Shown: piece by piece, positions 9,041 through 17,686 of the stretch
Layout of the letters: the number at the start of each line of letters is the position of its first letter
How positions within the stretch are numbered: position 1 is the first letter of the stretch
NCBI RefSeq assembly: GCF_002100145.1
Contig: NZ_JXQD01000002.1
Location: 186,001-250,000 of the forward strand
Source of the DNA: Vibrio sp. qd031
GTDB taxonomy: Bacteria; Pseudomonadota; Gammaproteobacteria; Enterobacterales; Vibrionaceae
DNA: 64,000 nucleotides
Reading direction: 5' to 3'
Program-made: the position numbers and the translations under genes
Notes under the pieces: model-generated
Told to the model about the DNA's origin: nothing
Databases searched by the model: none
The model's input: only the letters and a program-made list of their open reading frames with translations

Positions 9041-9511
9041 TTACACAGACTTAAAGTAGTGAATGATCTGATTTGAACTGCCGCGCCATTCAAGCCTTGG
9101 ATCGTAATTTGACTGCTCAAATTTACCGTCCACCAGTACATCTACATAGTCGACGACTTCCTGTTGACGTTCGCTGAGTTCTGACAATAAATAACCACTC
9201 CACATCCATATGTCTTTGTCGGGGCATTCCGCCTTAACACGGGTCACTAGCTGTAAAACAGCCTCTAAATTACCAGGATAAAGTGGATCGCCTCCCGTCA
9301 GAGATAAGCCACGACGTTTTATCCTTGGATCGTTTAGGTCGGCGATAATTTGATCTTGGTGCTCTGTCGTAAAGAGCTCGCCCGAATCGGGAGACCAAGT
9401 TGACTGGTTGTAGCAACCACGGCACTGATGGATGCACCCAGACACAAAAAGAGTAGCCCGTGTGCCCGGACCATTAACGACATCGACTGAGTAATATTGG
9501 CTAAAATTCAT
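9041..9511 (-). CDS. nrdG: Anaerobic ribonucleoside-triphosphate reductase activating protein
   Basis: This 156-aa radical SAM enzyme installs the glycyl radical on NrdD. The cluster motif CIHQCRGC gives the CX3CX2C cysteines for the [4Fe-4S] centre, and LSLTGGDPL is the SAM-binding GGE-like motif. I chose the ATG at 9511, which follows GGAG with 5-nt spacing; an in-frame TTG at 9529 lies inside a terminator hairpin and is unlikely. It follows nrdD, but a hairpin lies between the two. Confidence 0.95.
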   Translation of the reverse strand: MNFSQYYSVDVVNGPGTRATLFVSGCIHQCRGCYNQSTWSPDSGELFTTEHQDQIIADLNDPRIKRRGLSLTGGDPLYPGNLEAVLQLVTRVKAECPDKDIWMWSGYLLSELSERQQEVVDYVDVLVDGKFEQSNYDPRLEWRGSSNQIIHYFKSV

Positions 9512-9527
9512 GTCCACTCCACAAAAC

Positions 9528-9557
9528 AAAAAAGGCGAACTTCAGCTCGCCTTTTTA
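9528..9557 (-). terminator. Hairpin between nrdD and nrdG
   Basis: A 10-bp stem, AAAAAGGCGA with TCGCCTTTTT, with an 8-nt loop and a T run on the minus strand, located directly after nrdD. It overlaps the ribosome-binding region upstream of nrdG. It would lower nrdG expression relative to nrdD through partial termination, which fits the catalytic amount of activase needed; this is inference. Confidence 0.7.
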
Positions 9558-9575
9558 CTAACATCGTACTGCTAA

Positions 9576-11702
9576 TTATAGATGCTTAACGCGACGTTTA
9601 ACTTCTTCTTGTTTACCAAAGTTAAATGGTCTCGCGTCTGGGCTACCCAAATAGCCACATACACGACGTGTTACCGATACTTTGGTCGAATCGTGATTGC
9701 CACAGCTTGGGCAGGTAAATCCTTTGCTCGTACACTCAAATTCACCACTGAATCCACATTCGTAGCACTCATCGATAGGCGTATTGGTTCCGTAATAAGG
9801 GACCCGTGAATAACTGTAATCCCACACATCCTCTAGCGCTTCGATGTTACGCTGCATATTTGGAAATTCACCGTAGCAGATAAATCCACCACTAGAGATC
9901 TTTGGATACGGCAGTTCAAAATCGATTTTGTCGTATGGGTTAACCTTTTTCTCTACGTCTAAGTGGAAACTGTTGGTGTAGTACCCTTTGTCGGTGACAC
10001 CTTCAATCACGCCAAATTCTTTCGCATCCACACGGCAGAAGCGACTGCATAGATTTTCGCTTGGAGTGCCATATAAGCTAAATGCATACCCTGTTTCTGC
10101 TGCCCACATTTCCACTTTCTCTTTCATGTAAGCAATAACAGCGAGCGCTTTTTCTCGCAGCTGTTGATTATCGTAAACGTGAGTCTCAGTGCCATAGATC
10201 GCATTAATGGTTTCGTGAATTCCAATGTAACCTAACGAAATAGAAGCGCGGCCATTTTTAAAGATGTCTGCCACAGAGTCATCAGGCTTCAATCGAACGC
10301 CACAAGCTCCTTCCATGTAAAGGATTGGGGCAACGCGTGCTTTCACGGTCTCTAAACGAGTAATACGTGTTTCTAATGCACGACGCGCGACTAATAACTT
10401 CTCGTCTAGAAGTTCATAGAAGCGAGCCTCATTACCTTTAGATTGAATCGCAATACGAGGTAAGTTCAGGCTTACAACTCCGAGGTTGTTGCGCCCTTCA
10501 TGGATCATCTCACCATTTTCTTCGTAGACGTTTAAGAAGCTTCTGCAACCCATAGGAGTTTTAAATGAACCGGTAATTTCTACGACTTTGTCGTAGTTTA
10601 AAATGTCAGGGTACATACGCTTAGACGCACATTCCAACGCCAGTTGCTTGATCTCGTAGTTGGGATCCTCAGCGCGATGATTCAAGCCGTCTTTGATCGC
10701 AAAGACTAGTTTAGGAAATACCGCTGTTTTTTTGTTTTTACCTAAACCCGCAATACGATTTTTTAGAATCGACTGTTGAATTAGCTTAGCTTGCCACGAT
10801 GTACCCAATCCAAACCCAAAAGTAACAAATGGCGTTTGCCCATTGGCGGTGTGCAGCGTGTTGACTTCGTACTCGAGTGACTGGAATGCGTCATAACACT
10901 CTTTTTCAGTACGTGCCATGGCAAACCCTTTCGGATCATGAATGTCCCACTCTTTGGCGATTTCAAGATTTTTGTCAAAACTGCTAGTCACGTACGGCTC
11001 TAACACCTCGTCAATACGGTTTATCGTGGTACCACCGTATATGTGTGATGCCACCTGCGCGATAATTTGCGCAGTCACTGCAGTCGCTGTAGCAATCGAT
11101 TTTGGCGTATCAATTTCAGCATTACCCATCTTAAAGCCGTGCGTTAGCATGCCTTTTAGATCGATCAACATACAGTTAAACATTGGAAAGAATGGTGCGT
11201 AATCCAGATCATGGTAGTGAATATCTCCACAATCATGAGCTTGGACAATATCACGGGGCAAAATATGGGTCTTGGCGTAGTGCTTGGCTACGATACCCGC
11301 AAGTAGATCGCGCTGTGTTGGGATCACTTTACCGTCTTTGTTAGCGTTTTCGTTAAGCAAGTCCGCATTAGATTGCTCAATTAGCCCTTGGATTTCCTGA
11401 CTAAGTACGCTTTGTTTCTCGCGAGCGATATCACGATCGTGTCGATATTCAATATACGATCGTGCAAGTGCTTTCTGCGAGCCTTGCATCAATTCATTTT
11501 CTACAAGTGTCTGAATCTCTTGTATCTGAACATCAGCGTGATCCATCAGTTTCGCTTCAACGGCATTTGCTACTTTTTGCGCGTACTCCGCGATTCCGTG
11601 TTCACTGTTATCTGCAGCACTTTTAATTGCCGCAACAATGCGATCCCGACTATAAGGGACACGAGCTCCATCTCGCTTGATCACAACTGGTTTCACATAC
11701 AC
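9576..11702 (-). CDS. nrdD: Anaerobic ribonucleoside-triphosphate reductase
   Basis: A 708-aa class III reductase that makes dNTPs without oxygen, using formate and a glycyl radical. An N-terminal ATP-cone (about residues 3-95, starting VVIKRDGARVPYSRDRI) gives allosteric control. The C-terminal part has the zinc-binding pairs CYEC and CPSC, and then the glycyl-radical motif RVCGYLG about 30 residues from the end. The length is normal for gamma-proteobacteria. Regulation is unusually readable: two NrdR boxes and a perfect FNR box lie just upstream. Confidence 0.97.
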   Translation of the reverse strand: MYVKPVVIKRDGARVPYSRDRIVAAIKSAADNSEHGIAEYAQKVANAVEAKLMDHADVQIQEIQTLVENELMQGSQKALARSYIEYRHDRDIAREKQSVLSQEIQGLIEQSNADLLNENANKDGKVIPTQRDLLAGIVAKHYAKTHILPRDIVQAHDCGDIHYHDLDYAPFFPMFNCMLIDLKGMLTHGFKMGNAEIDTPKSIATATAVTAQIIAQVASHIYGGTTINRIDEVLEPYVTSSFDKNLEIAKEWDIHDPKGFAMARTEKECYDAFQSLEYEVNTLHTANGQTPFVTFGFGLGTSWQAKLIQQSILKNRIAGLGKNKKTAVFPKLVFAIKDGLNHRAEDPNYEIKQLALECASKRMYPDILNYDKVVEITGSFKTPMGCRSFLNVYEENGEMIHEGRNNLGVVSLNLPRIAIQSKGNEARFYELLDEKLLVARRALETRITRLETVKARVAPILYMEGACGVRLKPDDSVADIFKNGRASISLGYIGIHETINAIYGTETHVYDNQQLREKALAVIAYMKEKVEMWAAETGYAFSLYGTPSENLCSRFCRVDAKEFGVIEGVTDKGYYTNSFHLDVEKKVNPYDKIDFELPYPKISSGGFICYGEFPNMQRNIEALEDVWDYSYSRVPYYGTNTPIDECYECGFSGEFECTSKGFTCPSCGNHDSTKVSVTRRVCGYLGSPDARPFNFGKQEEVKRRVKHL

Positions 11703-11728
11703 TCCTTACCCACAAGCTACCCACAGGC

Positions 11729-11744
11729 ACACTATATAGGGTAT
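11729..11744. promoter_or_regulatory. NrdR box proximal to nrdD
   Basis: ACACTATATAGGGTAT resembles the NrdR consensus (ACAC-AT-rich-GTGT) and lies 27 bp upstream of the nrdD ATG. A second copy begins exactly 31 bp away, about three helical turns, which is the usual spacing of tandem NrdR boxes. NrdR represses ribonucleotide reductase genes when dATP is high. Confidence 0.75.
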
Positions 11745-11759
11745 ACATTTTGAAATTAG

Positions 11760-11775
11760 ACACTAGATATTGTGG
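11760..11775. promoter_or_regulatory. NrdR box distal to nrdD
   Basis: ACACTAGATATTGTGG is the better of the two boxes: its ACAC and TTGTG ends match the NrdR consensus. It lies on the same helical face as the proximal box at 11729. Confidence 0.78.
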
Positions 11776-11807
11776 GCGTATTTAACGAAAAGTACCAAGT
11801 ATGAGTT

Positions 11808-11821
11808 TTGATCTAAATCAA
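11808..11821. promoter_or_regulatory. Perfect FNR box upstream of nrdD
   Basis: TTGATCTAAATCAA matches the FNR consensus TTGATNNNNATCAA at every position. It is 106 bp upstream of the nrdD start and suggests oxygen-responsive activation of nrdD. The divergent nuclease gene at 11993 could also be affected. Confidence 0.8.
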
Positions 11822-11992
11822 TTAATCGCTAAAGATAATGTTAGCAATTACATGAAAATTGCTTGACATCGCAGAGTAAAAATTAAGGATCGAGCCTTCA
11901 AAAATTTGAACAAACGGGTTGAAATTTTCAAAGCCCTGCTACAATCGAACCTACAGCAATTCACAATTATCCACAGGTGCAAAATCTCAATT

Positions 11993-12898
11993 ATGAAATT
12001 CACATTTTTGAAAATTTCTTCATTTTGTCTATTGATCCTCGCGCGACCCGTTACCGCTCAAACGATCCGCATTGGATCATGGAATTTGGAATGGCTGACC
12101 AGCCACGGTGTGGATAAGTTTCCACAAAGCCAACGACAGGGTGAAGATTTTAAGCGCCTAAGCGATTACGCCATAGCACTGGATGCGCCCATCATTGCAT
12201 TGCAGGAAGTCAACGACATTGAGGCAGCCACGCAGGTATTCGGCAGCAGCTATCAGATAGTGCTGTCGAGTCGTTCGCAAGCCAAACACAGCGCTCTGCA
12301 ATTTAATGACATCAATCAGTACACTGGCTTCGCGTTACATCACTCTGTTCAGTTGGTCGCCAACCCACCAGATTTAACGTTATCGTCGACACCAAGTCAG
12401 AAACTACGTTTTGGCACCTACATTATCGTTCGACACAAGCAACAAAACGTGCATTTATTGTCTGTCCATCTGAAAGCCGGTTGCCAAAAGGCGCGCACGA
12501 GCAGTCGCTCCTGTAACGTACTTGCTGAGCAAGCGGATCAACTTAACGGGTGGATTCAGCAACGTATTGAACACAATCAACCCTTTATACTCACTGGTGA
12601 TTTTAATCATCAACTTTCCTACCCAAATGACTGGGTCATGGCGAGAATTGTCGCCGATACCAATCAAGAGATTTCACTAGACAGTCGTCAAAGTGAAGCG
12701 ACGTGCGCGGTAAAGTCGAATCGAGATCCAAACCAAACCTATCGCTATTCGTACCTCATCGATCACATGCTCAGCTATAAACTAAAAAAGCACAGCTCCA
12801 CCCAACAGCAGAACTATGCTTTAAAAGACGTCATCAATTATCAAATGAGCGATCACTGTCCTATTGTGACTGACTATTTGATCGACTTGAAGGGATAA
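11993..12898 (+). CDS. Secreted endonuclease/exonuclease/phosphatase (EEP) family protein
   Basis: About 301 aa from the ATG at 11993, chosen because it places a signal peptide (MKFTFLKISSFCLLILARPVTAQ) at the N-terminus; an upstream in-frame start at 11906 would bury it. All EEP/DNase I-like motifs are present: GSWNLEWLT, ALQEVND (metal-binding Glu), LSVHLKAGC, ILTGDFNH and the final SDHCPIVT. Cysteines at CQKARTSSRSC and CAVKS could form disulfides outside the cytoplasm. It is probably a periplasmic or secreted nuclease, although phosphatase or sphingomyelinase activity cannot be excluded. Confidence 0.85.
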   Translation: MKFTFLKISSFCLLILARPVTAQTIRIGSWNLEWLTSHGVDKFPQSQRQGEDFKRLSDYAIALDAPIIALQEVNDIEAATQVFGSSYQIVLSSRSQAKHSALQFNDINQYTGFALHHSVQLVANPPDLTLSSTPSQKLRFGTYIIVRHKQQNVHLLSVHLKAGCQKARTSSRSCNVLAEQADQLNGWIQQRIEHNQPFILTGDFNHQLSYPNDWVMARIVADTNQEISLDSRQSEATCAVKSNRDPNQTYRYSYLIDHMLSYKLKKHSSTQQQNYALKDVINYQMSDHCPIVTDYLIDLKG

Positions 12899-12915
12899 GC
12901 CGTCATAACACGCTA

Positions 12916-13362
12916 TTACAACGTTTGTGTTGCAGCGCGTGGCGCTTGTTTTTGCTGCCACACATTCACGACGGAAAAGCCTAGCATCATCGACACGAAG
13001 AAGATCAGAGTGTCTGGGTTTCCAGTTGACAGCGACGAAACAACTGGGCCTGGGCAAACACCTGCAAGCCCCCAACCAACGCCAAATGTCGCTGCACCTG
13101 CTAGTAATTTGTTATCAATTTTACGAACACTAGACACACAAAACTCGTTGGCAACGACAGGAACGTGTTTTGGTTTGATCAAAAAGTGATAGGCAGGCGT
13201 AAACACCAATAATGCTCCACCCATTACAAATGCAAGGCTCGGGTCCCAGTTACCTGCTACATCCAAAAACCCAATAACATTGACAGGGTCGACCATACCA
13301 GAAATTGCCATTCCCATTCCAAACAGTAGCCCTGACACCAAGGCTGAAAATTTAAGCAACAT
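12916..13362 (-). CDS. YeeE/YedE-family half-size sulfur permease (DUF6691-like)
   Basis: A 148-aa membrane protein with about four hydrophobic helices. The motif GVGWGLAGVCPGPVV, with its conserved Cys-Pro-Gly, is typical of YeeE/YedE transporters that carry thiosulfate or related reduced-sulfur compounds. It pairs with the next gene upstream, and each is about half of a full-length YeeE, as in two-protein PmpA/PmpB-type permeases. It ends 17 bp from the convergent nuclease gene. Confidence 0.85.
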   Translation of the reverse strand: MLLKFSALVSGLLFGMGMAISGMVDPVNVIGFLDVAGNWDPSLAFVMGGALLVFTPAYHFLIKPKHVPVVANEFCVSSVRKIDNKLLAGAATFGVGWGLAGVCPGPVVSSLSTGNPDTLIFFVSMMLGFSVVNVWQQKQAPRAATQTL

Positions 13363-13374
13363 TGTGCGATTCCC

Positions 13375-13794
13375 CTAAATTAAGTGCAGTCTAAAAAACA
13401 CAGTCATGGCAGCAGCCAACATAAATACCATGGTGGCGACGATAGAGCGTTTTGAAAAGCGTCCCATACCACAAATGCCATGACCACTGGTACAGCCGTT
13501 ACCCAACTTGGTACCAACCCCTACCAGTAATCCTGCAATGATCAATAGTGGCGTGCTCGTTGAATACGACATTGGAATATCAGCACCAAAGAATATGCTT
13601 GCTAACGCACCTCCGCCAATCAAACCTGCGACAAAGATTAGACGCCAAGAAAAATCATTAGGTTTTTTCGCCAATAGGCCAGCAAGAATGCCACTGATCC
13701 CGGCAATTTTACCGTTAATCAGTAATAGAATCGTGGCCGAAACGCCCAATAGCATTCCGCCAAAGAGTGATTCCCAAGGGATAGTAAACGACAT
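13375..13794 (-). CDS. YeeE/YedE-family half-size sulfur permease, partner subunit
   Basis: A 139-aa membrane protein with about four helices and the conserved cysteine motif GTKLGNGCTSGHGICGMGRFS characteristic of YeeE/YedE. The ATG at 13794 follows GGAG with 6-nt spacing and is preferred over an in-frame TTG at 13806. It follows the sensor gene at 13807 by 12 bp and precedes the second half-permease by 12 bp, making a three-gene operon for reduced sulfur handling. Confidence 0.87.
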   Translation of the reverse strand: MSFTIPWESLFGGMLLGVSATILLLINGKIAGISGILAGLLAKKPNDFSWRLIFVAGLIGGGALASIFFGADIPMSYSTSTPLLIIAGLLVGVGTKLGNGCTSGHGICGMGRFSKRSIVATMVFMLAAAMTVFFRLHLI

Positions 13795-13806
13795 AGTTTT
13801 CTCCAA

Positions 13807-14109
13807 TTAAGACTTACAAAAAAGCCCGTAAAGGCTGTCTAATAATTTTTCTACACGCTCGTCGGCTAACGAGTAAAAGACCTGTTGAGCCTCTTTGCGC
13901 ACTTTTACAATGCCATGTTTCTTTAGCACGGTTAGATGTTGCGAAAAAGCACTTTGGCTGAGACTCGATCGCTGGACCAACTCCCCTGCGCTCAGTTCTT
14001 GATTAACCAATTGACACAGCACTAACAATCGCACGGGATGCGCCATGGTTTTAAGCAGCTCGGACACTTCTTGAGCTTGTGATTGCATATCTTCTGCTAC
14101 AACACTCAT
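13807..14109 (-). CDS. ArsR-family dithiol sensor (BigR/SqrR/HlyU type) repressor
   Basis: A 100-aa winged-helix regulator. The recognition region SAGELVQRSSLSQSAFSQHLTV and the wing VKVRKEAQQVFYSL match the ArsR fold. Cysteines fall at residues 32 (VLCQL) and 98 (LFCKS), the pair that forms a di/tetrasulfide in persulfide sensors such as SqrR, BigR and V. cholerae HlyU. The metal-site cysteines of classical ArsR are absent. AAGGG precedes the ATG by 6 nt. It likely represses both its own permease operon and the divergent reductase through the twin palindromes at 14170-14215. Confidence 0.88.
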   Translation of the reverse strand: MSVVAEDMQSQAQEVSELLKTMAHPVRLLVLCQLVNQELSAGELVQRSSLSQSAFSQHLTVLKKHGIVKVRKEAQQVFYSLADERVEKLLDSLYGLFCKS

Positions 14110-14169
14110 ATTTCACCCTTGGCTAAATTAGTAACAACTCATATAGCTGTATCTTAACGACCGTTTGTA

Positions 14170-14215
14170 ATTAGTCAAGACTAATGTAGGTAAAACTTTA
14201 TTAGACAAATCTAAT
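14170..14215. promoter_or_regulatory. Twin ATTAG-N6-CTAAT operators for the ArsR-type sensor
   Basis: Two inverted repeats share the form ATTAG-N6-CTAAT: ATTAGTCAAGACTAAT at 14170-14185 (7-bp arms, 2-nt centre) and ATTAGACAAATCTAAT at 14200-14215 (6-bp arms). Their centres are 30 bp apart, close to three helical turns. They sit in the 164-bp gap between the divergent sensor and reductase genes, where they could repress both. Assigning them to the sensor is inference from position and family. Confidence 0.72.
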
Positions 14216-14273
14216 ATTAAAGGGTATTGTCTGCCTTAATCAGTTTTAATTTGAAAAATAGAGGAAGTCGACT

Positions 14274-15977
14274 ATGACTAAAATTGTTATCGTAGGTGGC
14301 GTTGCTGGAGGCGCTTCTGCAGCCGCACGTGCTCGACGTCTGAGCGAAGATGCACAGATCATTATGTTCGAACGTGGCCCTTTCGTGTCCTTTGCAAACT
14401 GTGGTCTTCCATACCACATTGGTGGCGACATCACTGAACGCAGTAAGCTATTACTGCAAACACCCGATAGCTTTTTAGCCCGTTTTAACGTTGATGTACG
14501 CGTAATGAGTGAAGTCATCAGCATAAACAAGCAGGCCAAAACCGTCACTGTTACCAATCTGCTCGAAGGGACTTCGTATGAAGAAGAATACGACTTTTTG
14601 CTACTTAGCCCAGGTGCAGCGCCGATAGTGCCGCCAATTAGTGGGATTGACAATCCGCTCACATTTTCTCTACGAAATATCCCTGACATGGACAAGATCA
14701 TCCATGCGATCGGACTTAATAAACCCACACACGCGACGGTTGTCGGGGGCGGCTTTATTGGACTTGAAATGATGGAAGCCCTCCACCAACTTGGAGTGGA
14801 AACCACCTTGCTTGAACTCGCTGACCAAGTCATGACGCCTGTCGATCGCGAAATGGCTGGATTTGCGCATCAAGAGATCCGCGATAAAGGCATTGACCTA
14901 AAACTGGGGGTTGCTCTTAAGGCGGTTGAGTTTGCTCCTAACCAAACCATTGCAAATGAAGAAGCTGGCGAACATACCGATAAGCAACATCTAATCGGTC
15001 ATCTCGACCTGTCGCTTAGCAATGGTGAAACACTGACGACTGAACTATTGATCATGGCTGTCGGGGTAAAACCAGAAACCAGCCTTGCCCGTCAGGCAGA
15101 CTTAAAAATTGGTGATCTTGGAGGGATATGGACTGATGCTCAGATGCGTACCAGCGATCCTTACATTTTTGCCGTTGGTGACGCGGTCGAAGAACAAGAT
15201 TTTGTTACTGGTGAACCAACACTCGTTCCTTTAGCGGGACCGGCAAACCGTCAAGGACGAATGGCTGCAGACAATATGCTTGGCAGAGCCCAAGAGTATC
15301 AAGGGACGCAAGGTACCGCGATATGCAAAATCTTTGATCTCGCCGTAGCCTCTACAGGGCGAAATGAAAAACAATTAAAACGTGACGGTGTCGACTACGA
15401 AAAAGTCTATGTGCACACAGCAAGCCACGCGAGCTACTACCCAGGCGCAGAAATCGTTTCATTTAAAATGTTGTTTGATCCAGAGTCTGGCAAAATCTTT
15501 GGCGCACAGGCTGTAGGTAAAGATGGAGTAGACAAACGAATTGATGTTATGGCGGTTGCACAGCGCGCAGGAATGACCGTTGAACAACTTCAACACTTAG
15601 AGCTAACGTACGCGCCTCCTTACGGCAGCGCAAAGGATGTGATCAATCAGGCGGCGTTCGTTGCCAACAATATCATTAGTGGCGACTCTACATCGATTCA
15701 CTATGATCAGATAGATAACCTTAATGACAATCAGCTTCTTTTGGACGTGCGAAATCCAGCAGAGCTTGAAAATGTCGGCTTTATTGAGGGCGCATTGAAC
15801 ATTCCTGTCGATCAGTTAAGACAACGTATGCACGAGCTGCCAAAAGACAAAGAGATCGTGATCTATTGTCAAGTTGGTCTTCGCGGCAACGTCGCTTATC
15901 GCCAGTTAGTCAATAACGGCTTTAAAGCTCGTAACTTACTTGGTGGATACCGAACTTATAAATTCGCTCAAGCGTAA
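14274..15977 (+). CDS. CoA-disulfide/NADH-dependent persulfide reductase with rhodanese domain
   Basis: A 567-aa flavoprotein. The FAD-binding GGVAGGASAAARARR is near the start, the redox cysteine is residue 43 in SFANCGLPYHIGG, and the NAD(P)H loop is VVGGGFIGLEMMEA. The dimerisation domain follows, and a rhodanese domain fills about residues 475-567 with its active cysteine at 532 in YCQVGLRGN. This two-cysteine layout matches fused CoADR-rhodanese persulfide reductases such as Npsr of Shewanella. It likely reduces CoA or glutathione persulfide. GAGGAA precedes the ATG. Divergent from the sensor and permease operon. Confidence 0.92.
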   Translation: MTKIVIVGGVAGGASAAARARRLSEDAQIIMFERGPFVSFANCGLPYHIGGDITERSKLLLQTPDSFLARFNVDVRVMSEVISINKQAKTVTVTNLLEGTSYEEEYDFLLLSPGAAPIVPPISGIDNPLTFSLRNIPDMDKIIHAIGLNKPTHATVVGGGFIGLEMMEALHQLGVETTLLELADQVMTPVDREMAGFAHQEIRDKGIDLKLGVALKAVEFAPNQTIANEEAGEHTDKQHLIGHLDLSLSNGETLTTELLIMAVGVKPETSLARQADLKIGDLGGIWTDAQMRTSDPYIFAVGDAVEEQDFVTGEPTLVPLAGPANRQGRMAADNMLGRAQEYQGTQGTAICKIFDLAVASTGRNEKQLKRDGVDYEKVYVHTASHASYYPGAEIVSFKMLFDPESGKIFGAQAVGKDGVDKRIDVMAVAQRAGMTVEQLQHLELTYAPPYGSAKDVINQAAFVANNIISGDSTSIHYDQIDNLNDNQLLLDVRNPAELENVGFIEGALNIPVDQLRQRMHELPKDKEIVIYCQVGLRGNVAYRQLVNNGFKARNLLGGYRTYKFAQA

Positions 15978-16019
15978 TCCAAAGCCACAAGCTGGTGGCG
16001 CTCTTAACTTAGAATAAAA

Positions 16020-16045
16020 AAATGGGAAGCTTAGGCTTCCCATTT
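16020..16045 (+). terminator. Bidirectional terminator between the persulfide reductase and FabH-like genes
   Basis: An 11-bp perfect stem, AAATGGGAAGC with GCTTCCCATTT, closes a TTAG loop and has A-rich and T-rich flanks. It lies between two convergent genes, so it can serve both. Confidence 0.8.
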
Positions 16046-16073
16046 CTATTTGCGCTGCGTGTTTTAGTGAAGA

Positions 16074-17174
16074 TTATTGTTCGCGAGTTAACGCAGGATT
16101 GTTTTTACAATGCTCAATCGCCTGCTCTAGTAGCTCTAAACCACTTTTCTCACAAGCAGGCAACTCTGCGTCACTTTGAGCAATTGGCGTGACACGTTGA
16201 CCCCATTTAAGGTGACCAGCACCCCAAGTTAAGCCAGCACCAAAGGCTGCAATAAGAATATCAGCACCAGGCTTAATTCGCCCGGCTTCAGCCGCTTCAC
16301 ACATTGCAATCGCCACCGTTGCCGCTGACGTATTGCCATACTTCTGAATGTTTACGAAGGCTTTGTCTTCTGAGATACCGTTAATTTCACACAAGGTTTG
16401 AATAATGCGAATGTTAGCTTGGTGCGGGATCACCAGGTCCAGATCATCAGCAGTAAGCCCCGATTGGGTAAGCACGGTCTTACTGGCAAGCCCCATGCCC
16501 TTCACCGCACGCTTAAATATATCGCGGCCGACAAAGTTAAAATCAAAGTATCCGTTGTCGGCTGCGAAACGATCCATCGCAGTACCAAAACCAGGGATCG
16601 CCAGAATATCGCGACCTTTTGGATCACAGCCAATTTGAGCGATTTGCAATCCTACTTTCTCTTTAGTGCGCGTTAGTACTGCAGCACCAGCGCCATCACC
16701 AAACAACACCGCGGTGTCACGTTGTGTCCAATCCATAAAGAATGACAAACGTTCTGCACCAATGACCACCACATTACGGTAATTACCCGCTTGAATAAGA
16801 CGTGTGGCAGTTTCTAGCGAATACAAAAAGCCAGTACATGCGGCATTAAGATCAAAGGCGGCGGCGGATTTGATACCAAGATTGGCTTGAACCTTTGAGG
16901 CAATATTCGGAATAAAGGTATCGGCGGAACAGGTAGCGACAATGATCAGATCAATATCTTGAGGCTCTAAACCTGCACAAGCAATTGCTCTTTGCGCAGC
17001 GACCGTCGCCATTTCTGAGGTATCCACATGGCTGATACGTCGTGCTTCGATACCAGTACGAGAACGGATCCATTCATCCGATGTTTCCATAAAAGTACTA
17101 AGATCGTCATTGGTTAAAATTGCTGGTGGTAGACATTTACCCCAACCAGTAATTTCTGCATAAAACTGCTGCAT
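16074..17174 (-). CDS. 3-oxoacyl-ACP synthase III (FabH-like, second copy type)
   Basis: A 366-aa ketosynthase III that condenses an acyl-CoA starter with malonyl-ACP. The catalytic cysteine is in [14 protein letters not shown], the histidine in [10 protein letters not shown] and the asparagine in [10 protein letters not shown]. It is about 40-50 residues longer than housekeeping FabH: a charged C-terminal tail of about 40 residues follows the GHLKWGQ end of the normal fold. The start at 17174 follows GGA and the sequence [17 protein letters not shown]. It is not next to other fab genes, so it is probably an auxiliary enzyme. It is divergent from trxC, as in V. cholerae chromosome II. Confidence 0.9.
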   Translation of the reverse strand: MQQFYAEITGWGKCLPPAILTNDDLSTFMETSDEWIRSRTGIEARRISHVDTSEMATVAAQRAIACAGLEPQDIDLIIVATCSADTFIPNIASKVQANLGIKSAAAFDLNAACTGFLYSLETATRLIQAGNYRNVVVIGAERLSFFMDWTQRDTAVLFGDGAGAAVLTRTKEKVGLQIAQIGCDPKGRDILAIPGFGTAMDRFAADNGYFDFNFVGRDIFKRAVKGMGLASKTVLTQSGLTADDLDLVIPHQANIRIIQTLCEINGISEDKAFVNIQKYGNTSAATVAIAMCEAAEAGRIKPGADILIAAFGAGLTWGAGHLKWGQRVTPIAQSDAELPACEKSGLELLEQAIEHCKNNPALTREQ

Positions 17175-17252
17175 ATTGTTTCCATCATTGCTGTAATATA
17201 AAACACTGCACAGTATAAATGATTGAGACACAAATTAAGAGTAAGGATTTAC

Positions 17253-17681
17253 ATGGAAAGTTTAATATCGCGTTGTACGCACTGTAAAACCAACAATCGA
17301 CTGCCTATTGAGCGCTTAAAAGAGCAGCCGAACTGCGGAAAATGTGCAAAACCCTTGCTGGATGGGAGTCCTATTGAGGGAACAGTGCAAAACTTCAGCG
17401 CATTAATTCAGGGTCAAACACCGACTGTAGTCGATTTTTGGGCACCTTGGTGTAACCCCTGCGTTGGGTTTGCCCCCGTTTTTGAAGACACGGCAAAGCA
17501 ATACAGTGGCAAAGCGAGATTTATTAAGCTCGATACCGAAGCACAAACCCAAATTGCTGCCCAGTATCAGATACGCAGCATCCCCACCATTATGGTGTTT
17601 AAAGGCGGTAAAGTTGTGGCCACAATTAATGGTGCATTGCCGAAAAGCCAGTTTACTGCGTGGCTTGATCAGCAATTATGA
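17253..17681 (+). CDS. trxC: Thioredoxin 2, zinc-binding, with atypical WCNPC active site
   Basis: A 142-aa TrxC-type thioredoxin. The N-terminal zinc ribbon uses Cys 8, 11, 28 and 31. The thioredoxin fold follows, with cis-proline in SIPTIMVFKGG. The redox site is WCNPC (Cys 67 and 70), with Asn where nearly all thioredoxins have Gly, a change expected to shift redox potential or partner choice. The start at 17253 follows AAGGA with 6-nt spacing; an in-frame start at 17223 would overlap the divergent gene's leader. TrxC acts in cytoplasmic disulfide reduction and oxidative stress. Confidence 0.93.
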   Translation: MESLISRCTHCKTNNRLPIERLKEQPNCGKCAKPLLDGSPIEGTVQNFSALIQGQTPTVVDFWAPWCNPCVGFAPVFEDTAKQYSGKARFIKLDTEAQTQIAAQYQIRSIPTIMVFKGGKVVATINGALPKSQFTAWLDQQL

Positions 17682-17686
17682 AGCGC

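Noticed and set aside
12901..13810. Long ORFs on the plus strand opposite the YeeE/YedE genes.
   Set aside because: They are shadows of well-supported membrane-protein genes with conserved cysteine motifs and lack ribosome sites.
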